Source: Candidatus Aminicenantota bacterium (GTDB lineage: Bacteria; Acidobacteriota; Aminicenantia; Aminicenantales; Saccharicenantaceae). From it: a DNA stretch of 8,163 nucleotides. The translations under genes and the position numbers were made by a program. The stretch's first letter is position 1. Each line of letters starts with the position of its first letter. Shown here piece by piece: positions 1-6,181 of the stretch. The stretch is from positions 1 through 8,163 of the forward strand of contig DSDX01000021.1 of assembly GCA_011048485.1 (NCBI GenBank), in the 5' to 3' direction. Under the pieces are notes generated by a model. It was not told where the DNA came from, did not search any database, and saw only the letters and a list, made by a program, of their open reading frames with translations.

Positions 1-996
1 GCCGAGGAGCGTATCCCGGAAATGGGCCCAGCCGTCGGCGATGGTCATGTCGGGATCGATGTAGTCGTGTCCGAAGTCCCGCCGGCTCTTGGCGTTGTCG
101 TAAAAAGCCGTCCAGCCGCTCAGCCGGCCGTAGGCGGCGGTGACCAGGGGCCTTCGGCCGGTCAGCCGTGCCGTCCCCTCCAGGACGTGTCCGGCGGCCG
201 TGAAGACGGGGCCGGGGATCCGGATCGGATAGGCCCGGCGGCCGCAGGCCCGGGCGATGCGCCGGACAACCTCGGCATAGGTAAGGTTGGCCCCGACGAC
301 GAGGTAGCTCGCGCCGTCGGTCCCCCGGCCTTCGACGGCCTTGAGGATGATGGCGGCGAGGTCGCGGACGTCGACGATAGCCAGGCCGCCGGCGAACGAG
401 CCGATCTGGGTCCTCCGGCAGATCATTCGATAGAGCTTGTTGTGGGGCGTGGCCGGCTCGTGGTCGCCAGGGCCCATGATCGACGCCGGGTTGAGGATGA
501 CCGCTCGCAACCCCCGCTCGCGGACCGCCTGTTCGACGATGTCCTGGCCGCGGCGCTTCGAGGCCATGTACAGGATATCCGGAGGCCAGTTGAAGGGCGT
601 CGACTCGTCGGCCGGCCGCCCGTCCCTGTGAAAGCCGACGGCCCCGACCGAAGAGATATGGACGAGGCGCCCGACGCCGCCCGCGCAACAGGCCTCGGCC
701 ACGGCCCGGGCCCCGTCCTCGTTCACCGCTTTCAGCCGGTCCTCGTCTCCTTTCCAATAGGAGATGAGGCCGGCCAGGTGGACGACCTGGTCGTGTCCCC
801 GCACGGCCGCGGCCACCGCCGCCCGGTCGGCGATGTCGCCGCGGAAGACCCGGATCCCCGTTTCGCGCCAAGTCGAGGGGAGAGGATCGCCGGGCAGGGC
901 GAAGGCGTCCACGGCCGGAGCGCCGAAGCGCTCGACGAGCCTGGGCACGAGGACCGCGCCGACGAACCCGGTCGCCCCGGTGACGAGGACCCTCAC
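1..996 (-). CDS. NAD(P)-dependent epimerase/dehydratase (extended SDR), 3' end cut by window edge
   Basis: Last gene of the five-gene minus-strand operon. The frame is open from a GTG at 996 to base 1 (332 codons, no stop), so the C-terminus lies outside, but at this length little is missing. The N-terminus MRVLVTGATGFVG carries the Rossmann GxxGxxG nucleotide-binding motif (residues 7-13). The active site is visible: HISS (Ser115/Ser116), then YMASK (Tyr143, Lys147), the SDR YxxxK pair. The segment NPASIMGPGDHEPATP (from about 170) and a later NLTYAEV resemble dihydroflavonol-reductase/HpnA-type epimerases. The start GTG overlaps the stop of the upstream protease gene as GTGA (993-996) and has no good Shine-Dalgarno, so translation is probably coupled. 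Known for the family: redox or epimerisation of sugars, sterols or isoprenoids using NAD(P). The substrate here is unknown; HpnA-like is only a resemblance. Confidence 0.93.
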   Translation of the reverse strand, partial: MRVLVTGATGFVGAVLVPRLVERFGAPAVDAFALPGDPLPSTWRETGIRVFRGDIADRAAVAAAVRGHDQVVHLAGLISYWKGDEDRLKAVNEDGARAVAEACCAGGVGRLVHISSVGAVGFHRDGRPADESTPFNWPPDILYMASKRRGQDIVEQAVRERGLRAVILNPASIMGPGDHEPATPHNKLYRMICRRTQIGSFAGGLAIVDVRDLAAIILKAVEGRGTDGASYLVVGANLTYAEVVRRIARACGRRAYPIRIPGPVFTAAGHVLEGTARLTGRRPLVTAAYGRLSGWTAFYDNAKSRRDFGHDYIDPDMTIADGWAHFRDTLLG

Positions 997-1703
997 GGGA
1001 CGCCCCGCCGCCGGCGCAGGCACAGGAACGTGTCCGTGGCGATCCCAGCCGCCGCGTGGAGGACGAAGGTGTAGAGGAAGGACCCGGTGAAAAAGGCGAT
1101 CAGCCCGAAGGCCAGCCCGGCCCCGGCCGCCGCGAAGACCTCCGCGTCCGGGTGCCCGATGTGGAGCAAGGTCGACAGGGCGGTCTGGACCGCCAGGGCG
1201 GGGACGAGCCCTATCGCGGGGACGAGCGGGAGGAAGAGGACGCCCCGGAAGACCGACTCCCAGGGCAGATAATAGAGGACCGCGTATCCGAGCTCATAGC
1301 CCGCGAAGGTCCGGGCCGATGCGCAGGCCTCCTTGGCGAACGGGTACATCCTGCCCATGGCCGGATCGCGCGAGGCGATGGCGCCGGCCAGGATGGCCAG
1401 GGGCAAGCCGGCCAGCGTCAGGGGGATGCCGAGACCGGCGCGGCCCGGGGTCCAGCCGAACGCCACGAGCGCTTCCAGCGGCCGGGCGGAGACCAGGAGG
1501 GTGACAAGGCAGGGCAGAGCGAGGAGGAGCGTGAAGAAGGCCAGGAAATAGAGACGCACGGCCTTGAGCTCGGAGCGCGTCTCCCGGAGCCTGCGGAAGT
1601 GCAGGACGGTGGCGAGCAGGATCAGGGCGACGGCGATCTCCAGGAGGATCGAGGCCAGGGCCGGTCCGCCGGGCCCCGCGGCCCGCTCAAGCCAGCCAGC
1701 CAC
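993..1703 (-). CDS. CPBP (CAAX protease/bacteriocin-processing) family intramembrane protease-like protein
   Basis: A 236-residue, mostly hydrophobic protein with about six to seven membrane segments (about 16-35, 51-73, 90-110, 137-147, 155-178, 190-210, 211-225). The CPBP motif block is present in the variant form WESVFRG (Trp148, Glu149, Arg153), followed by HIGHPDAE (His181, His184, Glu188) and a last-helix His216. The classical motif is EExxxR; here Trp replaces the first Glu. From memory, a subfamily with WE-x-x-FRG and HxGxPxxE exists, so the protein is probably an intact member of that branch and not a decayed one. Such proteins are membrane-embedded; proven relatives cleave prenylated or bacteriocin precursors, but most are uncharacterised. 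The GTG start at 1703 is fixed by an AAGGAG 7 nt upstream. The gene overlaps the preceding SDR by 17 nt and the next SDR by 4 nt. Confidence 0.88.
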   Translation of the reverse strand: MAGWLERAAGPGGPALASILLEIAVALILLATVLHFRRLRETRSELKAVRLYFLAFFTLLLALPCLVTLLVSARPLEALVAFGWTPGRAGLGIPLTLAGLPLAILAGAIASRDPAMGRMYPFAKEACASARTFAGYELGYAVLYYLPWESVFRGVLFLPLVPAIGLVPALAVQTALSTLLHIGHPDAEVFAAAGAGLAFGLIAFFTGSFLYTFVLHAAAGIATDTFLCLRRRRGVP

Positions 1704-2688
1704 AGGCCTTCTCCTTTTTATACCAGGCCAGGATCTCGGCGAACTGCCGCTCGTGATCGTCGTCGGGCGCGTAGCCCAGCTCGGCGACCGTCCTGGAGAT
1801 GTCGTAGGTCGTCTCCGTCGTGGCCCTGCGGACGCGGTAGGGGTTGAGCTTGGCCTCGTAGCCCGGGATGACGGCCTCGACGGCCCGCGTGAGCGCGGCG
1901 AAGGCGCGCGCGGCGAAGACGGGGACGTACAGCCGCTGCCTCTTGCCCAAACCGCGCTGCATGGCCAGGAAGAAATCCCGCCACGTCGGCAGGACGCCGT
2001 TGGTCACCGTGTAGGCCCGTCCCTCGATGCCCGGCTTAACCAGGGCCCTTTCCACGGCTTGGCAAAGGTTCCCGACGTAGCAGTAGCCGAAGCGCCATTC
2101 CCCCCGGCCGCCGATGAGCGGCAGGCCCTCTTCGCAGCTGGCCAGGAGCCGGGCGCAGGTGATGCGGTCGCGGGGCCCGAACACGTCGCCGGGGCGGAGG
2201 ATGACGGCGGGGAGGCCGTAGGTCGCGTGCCGGTCCCGGAGCTCGTTCTCCGTCCGGATCTTGTGGCGCACGTAGGGCAGGAACGCCGCCGACCGGCCCG
2301 GACGCTCCTCGGAGATGTCCCGGCCGTCGAAGCCGAGGGTCAGCGCGGTCGAGATGTAGACGAAGCGTCGCAGGGGCAACCCAGTCCCGCGGAGCCTGTC
2401 GAGGAAGTCGCGGGTCATGTCGAAGATGTTCCGGCTGCAGGCGTCGTCCCCGGCCGTGTCGGAGACAAGAGATGCGGCGTGGACGATTTGGGACGTCCCT
2501 TCGGGGATGTCGATGCGGTCGGAGAAACGGAGGTCGCCCCGGACCAGGCGGACATCGAGGCCTTCGAGGAAGTGGAGGTCGGAGGACTCGCGGACGAGGC
2601 CGTCGACCTCCCAGCCCCGGTCGAGGAACCAGCGGCAGAGATTGGAGCCGATGAAGCCGTTGGCCCCGGTGATGAAGACCCGGCTCAC
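1687..2688 (-). CDS. NAD(P)-dependent epimerase/dehydratase (extended SDR, 3-beta-HSD-like)
   Basis: A protein of 333 residues. MSRVFITGANGFIG contains the GxxGxxG dinucleotide-binding motif (residues 8-14). YIST gives the catalytic Ser113, and YVRHK gives Tyr139 and Lys143. RPGDVFGPRD (about 170) is the usual post-catalytic SDR segment. The frame stays open well upstream, but the start is placed at GTG 2688 because the Rossmann strand begins there, GGAGG lies 7 nt upstream, and the GTG overlaps the PAP2 stop codon as GTGA. The family performs NAD(P)-linked oxidation, reduction or epimerisation of sugars, sterols, flavonoids or lipids; the substrate is unknown. It is third in the operon, between the PAP2 enzyme and the membrane protease. 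Bacterial ceramide biosynthesis also uses an SDR annotated this way, so a lipid substrate is possible but unproven. Confidence 0.94.
   Translation of the reverse strand: MSRVFITGANGFIGSNLCRWFLDRGWEVDGLVRESSDLHFLEGLDVRLVRGDLRFSDRIDIPEGTSQIVHAASLVSDTAGDDACSRNIFDMTRDFLDRLRGTGLPLRRFVYISTALTLGFDGRDISEERPGRSAAFLPYVRHKIRTENELRDRHATYGLPAVILRPGDVFGPRDRITCARLLASCEEGLPLIGGRGEWRFGYCYVGNLCQAVERALVKPGIEGRAYTVTNGVLPTWRDFFLAMQRGLGKRQRLYVPVFAARAFAALTRAVEAVIPGYEAKLNPYRVRRATTETTYDISRTVAELGYAPDDDHERQFAEILAWYKKEKACGWLA
1711..1716 (-). promoter_or_regulatory. Shine-Dalgarno AAGGAG for the CPBP protease gene
   Basis: AAGGAG on the minus strand, 7 nt before GTG 1703 and inside the last codons of the upstream SDR. 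It is the best internal ribosome site in the operon. It occurs at the one junction with a 17-nt overlap, where stop-start reinitiation would be less direct. Confidence 0.8.
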
Positions 2689-3602
2689 GACCCGGCCTCC
2701 GGTCCGGCCGCGGGCCGCCCGTCCCAGGCCCGCGCGACGGCCGGCGCCGCGAGGATGACGAGGAGCCCCACGGCGATCCCGATGAGCATGTCGGAGACGT
2801 AATGGAAGCGGCCGTAGACCGTCGAGACGTAGAGAGAGAGCATGATCGGCGCGAGCCAGAGGAAGCCCCGCCGGGTGTATTTCCGGGCCATGACCCACAT
2901 GACCGTCGCCACGGCGCAGTGGGGACTGGGGATGGAGCCTCCCGGCTGATGGATGTTGGCCCGGATCCACTCGGCCACGGAGCCGAAGAACTTGGCTGTC
3001 AGGGGCTCCGTCAGGAGCGGGCGGACCTTGTCCCAATACATCGGACTGGCCACGGGAAAGAGGATGAAGCCCCACCCGCAGACGAGGTTGACCAGGCCCA
3101 GCTGAAAGAGATAGTCCTCGTTGGCCTCCTCACCGCGTTTGAAAAAGATGATGCCGCCCAGCACGGGATAGATAACGACGTAGAACACGTAGACGAAGAA
3201 CATCCATTCGTTGAGGGCGGGGGAGTAGAGCTCTTGGATGGCGACGACCGGCTGAAAGCCGAAGAGGGCCCGCTCCCAGGCCAGCACGAGGTCGTCCCGC
3301 CAGGGGAAGAAGAGAAGCTGGAGCTCGTTGGCCGCCTTGTAGACCTGGAGAAAGGTGATCTGGACCGTCGCCGTGCGCAGGAGGAACCGGGCCCACGGCC
3401 GGCGGAGGCGTTGCAGGACGGCCAGGGAGACGAGATAGAGCGCGATGACCAGGGCGCTGACCCCGATGACCGCGCCGGGCCGGACGAGCCGTCCTCGGAA
3501 GGCCAAGGCCAGCAGGGTGAAGACGGCGAGACCGCCGAGCGTGACGACGTCGGTCAGCCGGAACTCGAGCCCGGCCAGGCGAAGCCGTCGGTTGCCCGTC
3601 AT
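2685..3602 (-). CDS. PAP2-superfamily integral membrane protein, inositol-phosphorylceramide-synthase-like
   Basis: A 305-residue protein with about six transmembrane helices (about 18-36, 45-64, 132-155, 165-186, 245-262, 268-290). The two C-terminal motifs of the phosphatase/transferase superfamily are clear: GSIPSPH (222-228, His228) and RFHYVSD (265-271, His267 and Asp271), which would form the His-Asp pair and phospho-histidine site. The basic first PAP2 motif (KxxxxxxRP) is not evident. The GSxPSxH / HYxxD pattern and the preceding ERALFGFQP segment resemble the Aur1/IPC-synthase-like PAP2 group more than classical phosphatidate phosphatases. The family transfers or removes phosphate-linked head groups of membrane lipids or prenyl phosphates at the outer face of the inner membrane. 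ATG 3602 overlaps the upstream SDR stop as ATGA, and GTGA joins it to the next SDR. A plain lipid phosphatase remains possible. Confidence 0.9.
   Translation of the reverse strand: MTGNRRLRLAGLEFRLTDVVTLGGLAVFTLLALAFRGRLVRPGAVIGVSALVIALYLVSLAVLQRLRRPWARFLLRTATVQITFLQVYKAANELQLLFFPWRDDLVLAWERALFGFQPVVAIQELYSPALNEWMFFVYVFYVVIYPVLGGIIFFKRGEEANEDYLFQLGLVNLVCGWGFILFPVASPMYWDKVRPLLTEPLTAKFFGSVAEWIRANIHQPGGSIPSPHCAVATVMWVMARKYTRRGFLWLAPIMLSLYVSTVYGRFHYVSDMLIGIAVGLLVILAAPAVARAWDGRPAAGPEAGS
2696..2700 (-). promoter_or_regulatory. Shine-Dalgarno GGAGG fixing the start of the second operon SDR
   Basis: GGAGG inside the end of the PAP2 gene, 7 nt before GTG 2688. It decides the start in a frame that is otherwise open for more than 120 further codons upstream. 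Confidence 0.75.
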
Positions 3603-4606
3603 CGTCCCTTCCCGGCGGGGGCCGCGTTCTTGCCTTCCCCGGCCGCGGCCCGTTCGACCGCCCGGCGCACGGAATCTCGCATCGTCACGCTGGGCCGGAA
3701 GCCCAGCTCACGGCGGATCTTCGAGCCGTCGTAAAGCCAGAAGTGATCGCGCCCGGCCCGGACGATGTCGCGGGTCAGGGCGGGCGGCCGGCCGGTCAAC
3801 CGCGCCGCCGCCTCGGCCAGGCCGGCGGCCAGGAGCTGGGCTCCGAACGGGACTTGGAACCGGAACCGGCCCACGCCGAGCTCCTCGGCCAGGGCGGCCG
3901 TGATCTCCGGCCAGGCGTAGGCCCGGCCATCCGTGACGTAGTAGATCTCGCCCACGCTGCGGACATCGCCGGACGAGAGCACGAGCGCCTCGACGAGATC
4001 GTCGACGTCGACGAGGCTCGTCCGCGGAAGATCATCCCCGATCGAGGGGACGATCCTCTTCCTCAACAGGCCGATGGCCCGCTCGAGCTCCCTCGAGCCC
4101 GGGCCGAGCACGTTCGGGGGCCTGACGATCGTCGCCGGCAGGCGGTCCGATGCCCCGAGGACGACACGCTCGGCGGCCAGCTTGCTGCGGCCGTAGGGCG
4201 AGACGGGCCTGGGCTCGTCGGCCTCGGTCCTCGGCCCCTCCGGGCCGCTCGGGCCGGCGGCGGCGATGCTGGAGACGAGGACGAAGCGCTCGAGGCCGGG
4301 GGCGGAACGGAGGCAGGCCTCGACGAGGGCCGCGGTCCCCCGGACGTTGACGGCCTCGAAATCCGCGTCGTCGACGGCCTGGACGACGCCGGCCAGATGG
4401 AAGACCCGGTCACAGGCGCGGACGGCGGCGTCGAGAGAAGCCGGATCGCGGAGCTCGCCGGCCGCCAGCTTGACGGAGAGCCCCTCGAGCGGGGACGTGT
4501 CGCTCGTCCCGCGGACGAGGCAGACGACGTCATGGCCCCGCGCGCAGAGCGAGGCCGCCAGCCGCCTGCCGATAAAGCCGGTGGCCCCGGTGACCAGGGC
4601 CCTCAC
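3599..4606 (-). CDS. NAD(P)-dependent epimerase/dehydratase (extended SDR), first gene of the operon
   Basis: A protein of 335 residues. MRALVTGATGFIG carries the Rossmann GxxGxxG (7-13). VSSIAAAG gives Ser112/Ser113, and YGRSK gives Tyr138 and Lys142, the complete SDR catalytic set. RPPNVLGPGS (about 162-171) and a C-terminal KIRRELGF segment are typical of UDP-sugar-epimerase-like and 3-beta-HSD-like extended SDRs. The GTG start at 4606 is supported by GGAGG at 4614-4618, 7 nt upstream, and by the Rossmann strand beginning at residue 2. A candidate promoter sits at 4652-4680. The C-terminus is basic and Ala-rich (about 317-335). It overlaps the PAP2 gene by 4 nt, so the two products are probably made together. 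It is one of three SDRs in the operon, and they differ enough in sequence to suggest different steps and not a recent duplication. The substrate is unknown. Confidence 0.94.
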   Translation of the reverse strand: MRALVTGATGFIGRRLAASLCARGHDVVCLVRGTSDTSPLEGLSVKLAAGELRDPASLDAAVRACDRVFHLAGVVQAVDDADFEAVNVRGTAALVEACLRSAPGLERFVLVSSIAAAGPSGPEGPRTEADEPRPVSPYGRSKLAAERVVLGASDRLPATIVRPPNVLGPGSRELERAIGLLRKRIVPSIGDDLPRTSLVDVDDLVEALVLSSGDVRSVGEIYYVTDGRAYAWPEITAALAEELGVGRFRFQVPFGAQLLAAGLAEAAARLTGRPPALTRDIVRAGRDHFWLYDGSKIRRELGFRPSVTMRDSVRRAVERAAAGEGKNAAPAGKGR

Positions 4607-4613
4607 GAGCCTG

Positions 4614-4618
4614 CCTCC
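4614..4618 (-). promoter_or_regulatory. Shine-Dalgarno GGAGG for the first operon SDR
   Basis: GGAGG on the minus strand, 7 nt before GTG 4606. It selects this GTG as the start of the first gene of the minus-strand operon. Confidence 0.8.
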
Positions 4619-4651
4619 AAACGACTGCTCCTTATCCTTCGAGTCTCTCGG

Positions 4652-4680
4652 ATTCTAGCAAAAGGGGACCGGGGAATAAA
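4652..4680 (-). promoter_or_regulatory. Candidate sigma70-type promoter of the SDR/PAP2/protease operon
   Basis: On the minus strand, TAGAAT at 4652-4657 is a 5/6 match to the -10 consensus. It is preceded by TGC (extended -10) and, 17 nt further upstream, by a weak -35 TTTATT at 4675-4680. Transcription would start near 4645 and leave a leader of about 40 nt with the GGAGG ribosome site. This is a pattern match only. Confidence 0.5.
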
Positions 4681-4688
4681 GGCCGGCC

Positions 4689-4709
4689 GCTTTGACACCC
4701 CGTCAAGGC
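4689..4709. repeat. Inverted repeat over the -35 box of the transporter promoter
   Basis: GCTTTGAC (4689-4696) and GTCAAGGC (4702-4709) are complementary at 7 of 8 positions across a 5-nt centre (ACCCC). The perfect core is TTGAC/GTCAA. It spans the -35 hexamer and the front of the spacer, where a repressor could block RNA polymerase. Part of the symmetry comes from the -35 consensus itself, so an operator role is inferred. Confidence 0.45.
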
Positions 4710-4720
4710 TGTGCTATATG
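4692..4720 (+). promoter_or_regulatory. Strong sigma70-type promoter of the transporter operon
   Basis: TTGACA (4692-4697, 6/6) is followed after exactly 17 nt by TATATG (4715-4720, 4/6), which has a TG extension (4712-4713). The predicted start falls around 4726-4730, at or within about 4 nt of the ATG at 4730. The transporter mRNA would therefore be leaderless or nearly so. An in-frame ATG at 4718 lies inside the -10 box and could not be transcribed from this promoter. Confidence 0.72.
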
Positions 4721-4729
4721 TTCGGCCTT

Positions 4730-6181
4730 ATGGCAAGCCGGTTATTCGCCACCAAGAGCCTGGAACAGCTGACGCGCGAGGCCGCGTCGGAGGAGTCCGG
4801 CCTCAAGCGCGTCCTCGGGCCTTGGCACCTCGTCTTCCTCGGCGTCGGGGCCATCGTCGGGGCCGGCATCTTCGTCATCACCGGCCACGCGGCCGCCCAG
4901 TACGCCGGGCCGGCCGTCACCCTCTCGTTCCTGCTGGCCGGCCTGACCTGCGCGTTCGCCGGGCTGTGCTACGCCGAGTTCGCCTCGCTCATCCCCATCG
5001 CCGGGAGCGCCTACACCTACGCCTACTCGACCCTGGGCGAGATCTTCGCCTGGATCATCGGCTGGGACCTCATCCTGGAGTACTCGCTTGGCGCGACCAC
5101 GGTGGCCATCGGCTGGTCGGGCTACGTCGTCAGCTTCCTCAAGGGCATCGGCGTCGATTTCCCGGCCGCCCTGGCCGACGCCCCCTTCGCCTTCAATCCC
5201 CAGACCGGGGTCTGGACCCGGACGGGCGCTCTCGTCAACCTCCCCGCGGCCCTGGTCATCGCCCTGATCACCTATGTCCTCGTCCGGGGCATCAAGGAGT
5301 CGGCGACCGTCAACTCGGTCATCGTCTTCCTCAAGATCGGGATCATCCTCGTCTTCATCGCGGCCGGGGTGTTCTTCATCAAACCGGAGCTTTGGAAGCC
5401 CTTCATCCCGCCCAATACGGGGCAGCCCGGCTTCTTCGGCGTAAGCGGCATCATCCGCGGCGCCGGGATCATGTTCTTCGCCTACCTCGGGTTCGACGCC
5501 GTCTCGACGGCCGCCCAGGAGGCCAAGAACCCGAAACGGGACATGCCCATCGGCATCCTCGGCTCCCTGCTGGCCTGCACGGTCCTCTACATCCTCTTCT
5601 CGCTCGTCCTGACCGGGGTCGTGCCCTACACCGAGCTCAACGTCCCGGCGCCCGTCGCCGTGGCCATCGACGCCATGAGGCTGTTCTGGCTCTCGCCCCT
5701 GGTGAAGTTCGCGGCCATCATCGGCCTGATGTCGGTCATGATGGTCCAGCTTATCGGCCAGCCGCGGATCTTCTTCACCATGGCCAAGGACGGCCTCCTG
5801 CCGCCCGCGGCGGCCAAGGTCCATCCCAAGTTCGGGACGCCGCACGTCACGACCATCGCCACGGGCCTGGCCGTCAGCATCGCCGCCTCGCTCCTGCCCA
5901 TGGGCATCGTCGGGGAGCTCGTCAGCATCGGCACCCTGTTCGCCTTCGCCATCGTCTGCGGCGGCGTGCTCGTCCTCCGCTACACGCGGCCCGACATCCC
6001 CCGCCCCTTCAAGACGCCGCTGGTGCCCTTCGTCCCCGTCCTGGGCATCCTGTCCTGCGTCTATCTCATGGCCAACCTGCCCAGGGACACCTGGATGCGC
6101 CTCCTGGCCTGGATGGGGCTCGGGCTGGTCATCTACTTCGCCTACGGGATCCGCAAGAGCAAGCTGAGGAGACGAGCGTGA
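4730..6181 (+). CDS. APC-superfamily amino acid permease, cationic amino acid transporter (CAT) type
   Basis: A 483-residue protein with 12 predicted membrane helices. GAIVGAGIF (40-48) is the unwound TM1 substrate-binding segment of the APC fold. FAYLGFDAVSTAAQEAKNP (about 250-268) is the CAT-family TM6 signature, with Gln263 where Glu is common. TM5 contains Lys202 in FLKIG, equivalent to the lysine that takes the place of the Na2 site sodium in proton-coupled ApcT-type carriers. QPRIFFTMAKDGLLP (344-358) is another conserved family block. Start ATG 4730 is chosen because LFATKSLEQL fits the family N-terminus and because the promoter overlaps the only upstream ATG. No Shine-Dalgarno precedes it. 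It is the first gene of a two-transporter operon, overlapping the second by 4 nt (GTGA). It probably imports amino acids by proton symport in the inner membrane; the actual substrate is unknown. Confidence 0.95.
   Translation: MASRLFATKSLEQLTREAASEESGLKRVLGPWHLVFLGVGAIVGAGIFVITGHAAAQYAGPAVTLSFLLAGLTCAFAGLCYAEFASLIPIAGSAYTYAYSTLGEIFAWIIGWDLILEYSLGATTVAIGWSGYVVSFLKGIGVDFPAALADAPFAFNPQTGVWTRTGALVNLPAALVIALITYVLVRGIKESATVNSVIVFLKIGIILVFIAAGVFFIKPELWKPFIPPNTGQPGFFGVSGIIRGAGIMFFAYLGFDAVSTAAQEAKNPKRDMPIGILGSLLACTVLYILFSLVLTGVVPYTELNVPAPVAVAIDAMRLFWLSPLVKFAAIIGLMSVMMVQLIGQPRIFFTMAKDGLLPPAAAKVHPKFGTPHVTTIATGLAVSIAASLLPMGIVGELVSIGTLFAFAIVCGGVLVLRYTRPDIPRPFKTPLVPFVPVLGILSCVYLMANLPRDTWMRLLAWMGLGLVIYFAYGIRKSKLRRRA
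6166..6171 (+). promoter_or_regulatory. Shine-Dalgarno GAGGAG for the second transporter
   Basis: GAGGAG, 6 nt before GTG 6178, lies inside the last codons of the first transporter. It favours GTG 6178 over the downstream in-frame ATG at 6238. It contrasts with the first gene of the operon, which has no ribosome site. Confidence 0.8.

Noticed and set aside
22..1074. 350-codon open frame on the plus strand opposite the third SDR
   Set aside because: It is antisense to a gene with a complete Rossmann and YxxxK pattern. Its translation is Asp/Gly/Arg/Pro-rich without domain or hydrophobic pattern, as expected for a shadow in GC-rich DNA.
1564..2802. 412-codon plus-strand frame opposite the second SDR and protease
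   Set aside because: Antisense shadow of clear genes; low-complexity acidic and Gly/Pro composition, no promoter or ribosome site.
2689..3075. N-terminal extension of the second SDR to an ATG at 3075
   Set aside because: It would lie wholly inside the PAP2 gene in another frame and precede the Rossmann motif with Arg/Gly/Pro-rich sequence; GTG 2688 has a Shine-Dalgarno and GTGA coupling.
2802..3734. 310-codon plus-strand frame opposite the PAP2 gene
   Set aside because: Highly charged shadow frame; the opposite strand encodes helices and PAP2 motifs.
4681..4688. GGCCGGCC palindrome in the divergent region
   Set aside because: An 8-bp GC-only palindrome is expected by chance in this composition, and nothing else marks it as a site.
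3743..4729. Long upstream extension of the first transporter frame
   Set aside because: The frame is open back to 3743, but this part is antisense to the first SDR and upstream of the promoter. The transporter's conserved N-terminus begins at ATG 4730.
4742..5845. 367-codon minus-strand frame opposite the first transporter
   Set aside because: Asp/Glu/Gly/Arg-rich shadow of a gene with strong membrane-protein signatures.
4711..6177. Upstream part of the second transporter frame read through the first transporter
   Set aside because: Arg/His/Pro-rich translation in the wrong frame of the first transporter; the real start is GTG 6178 with a Shine-Dalgarno.
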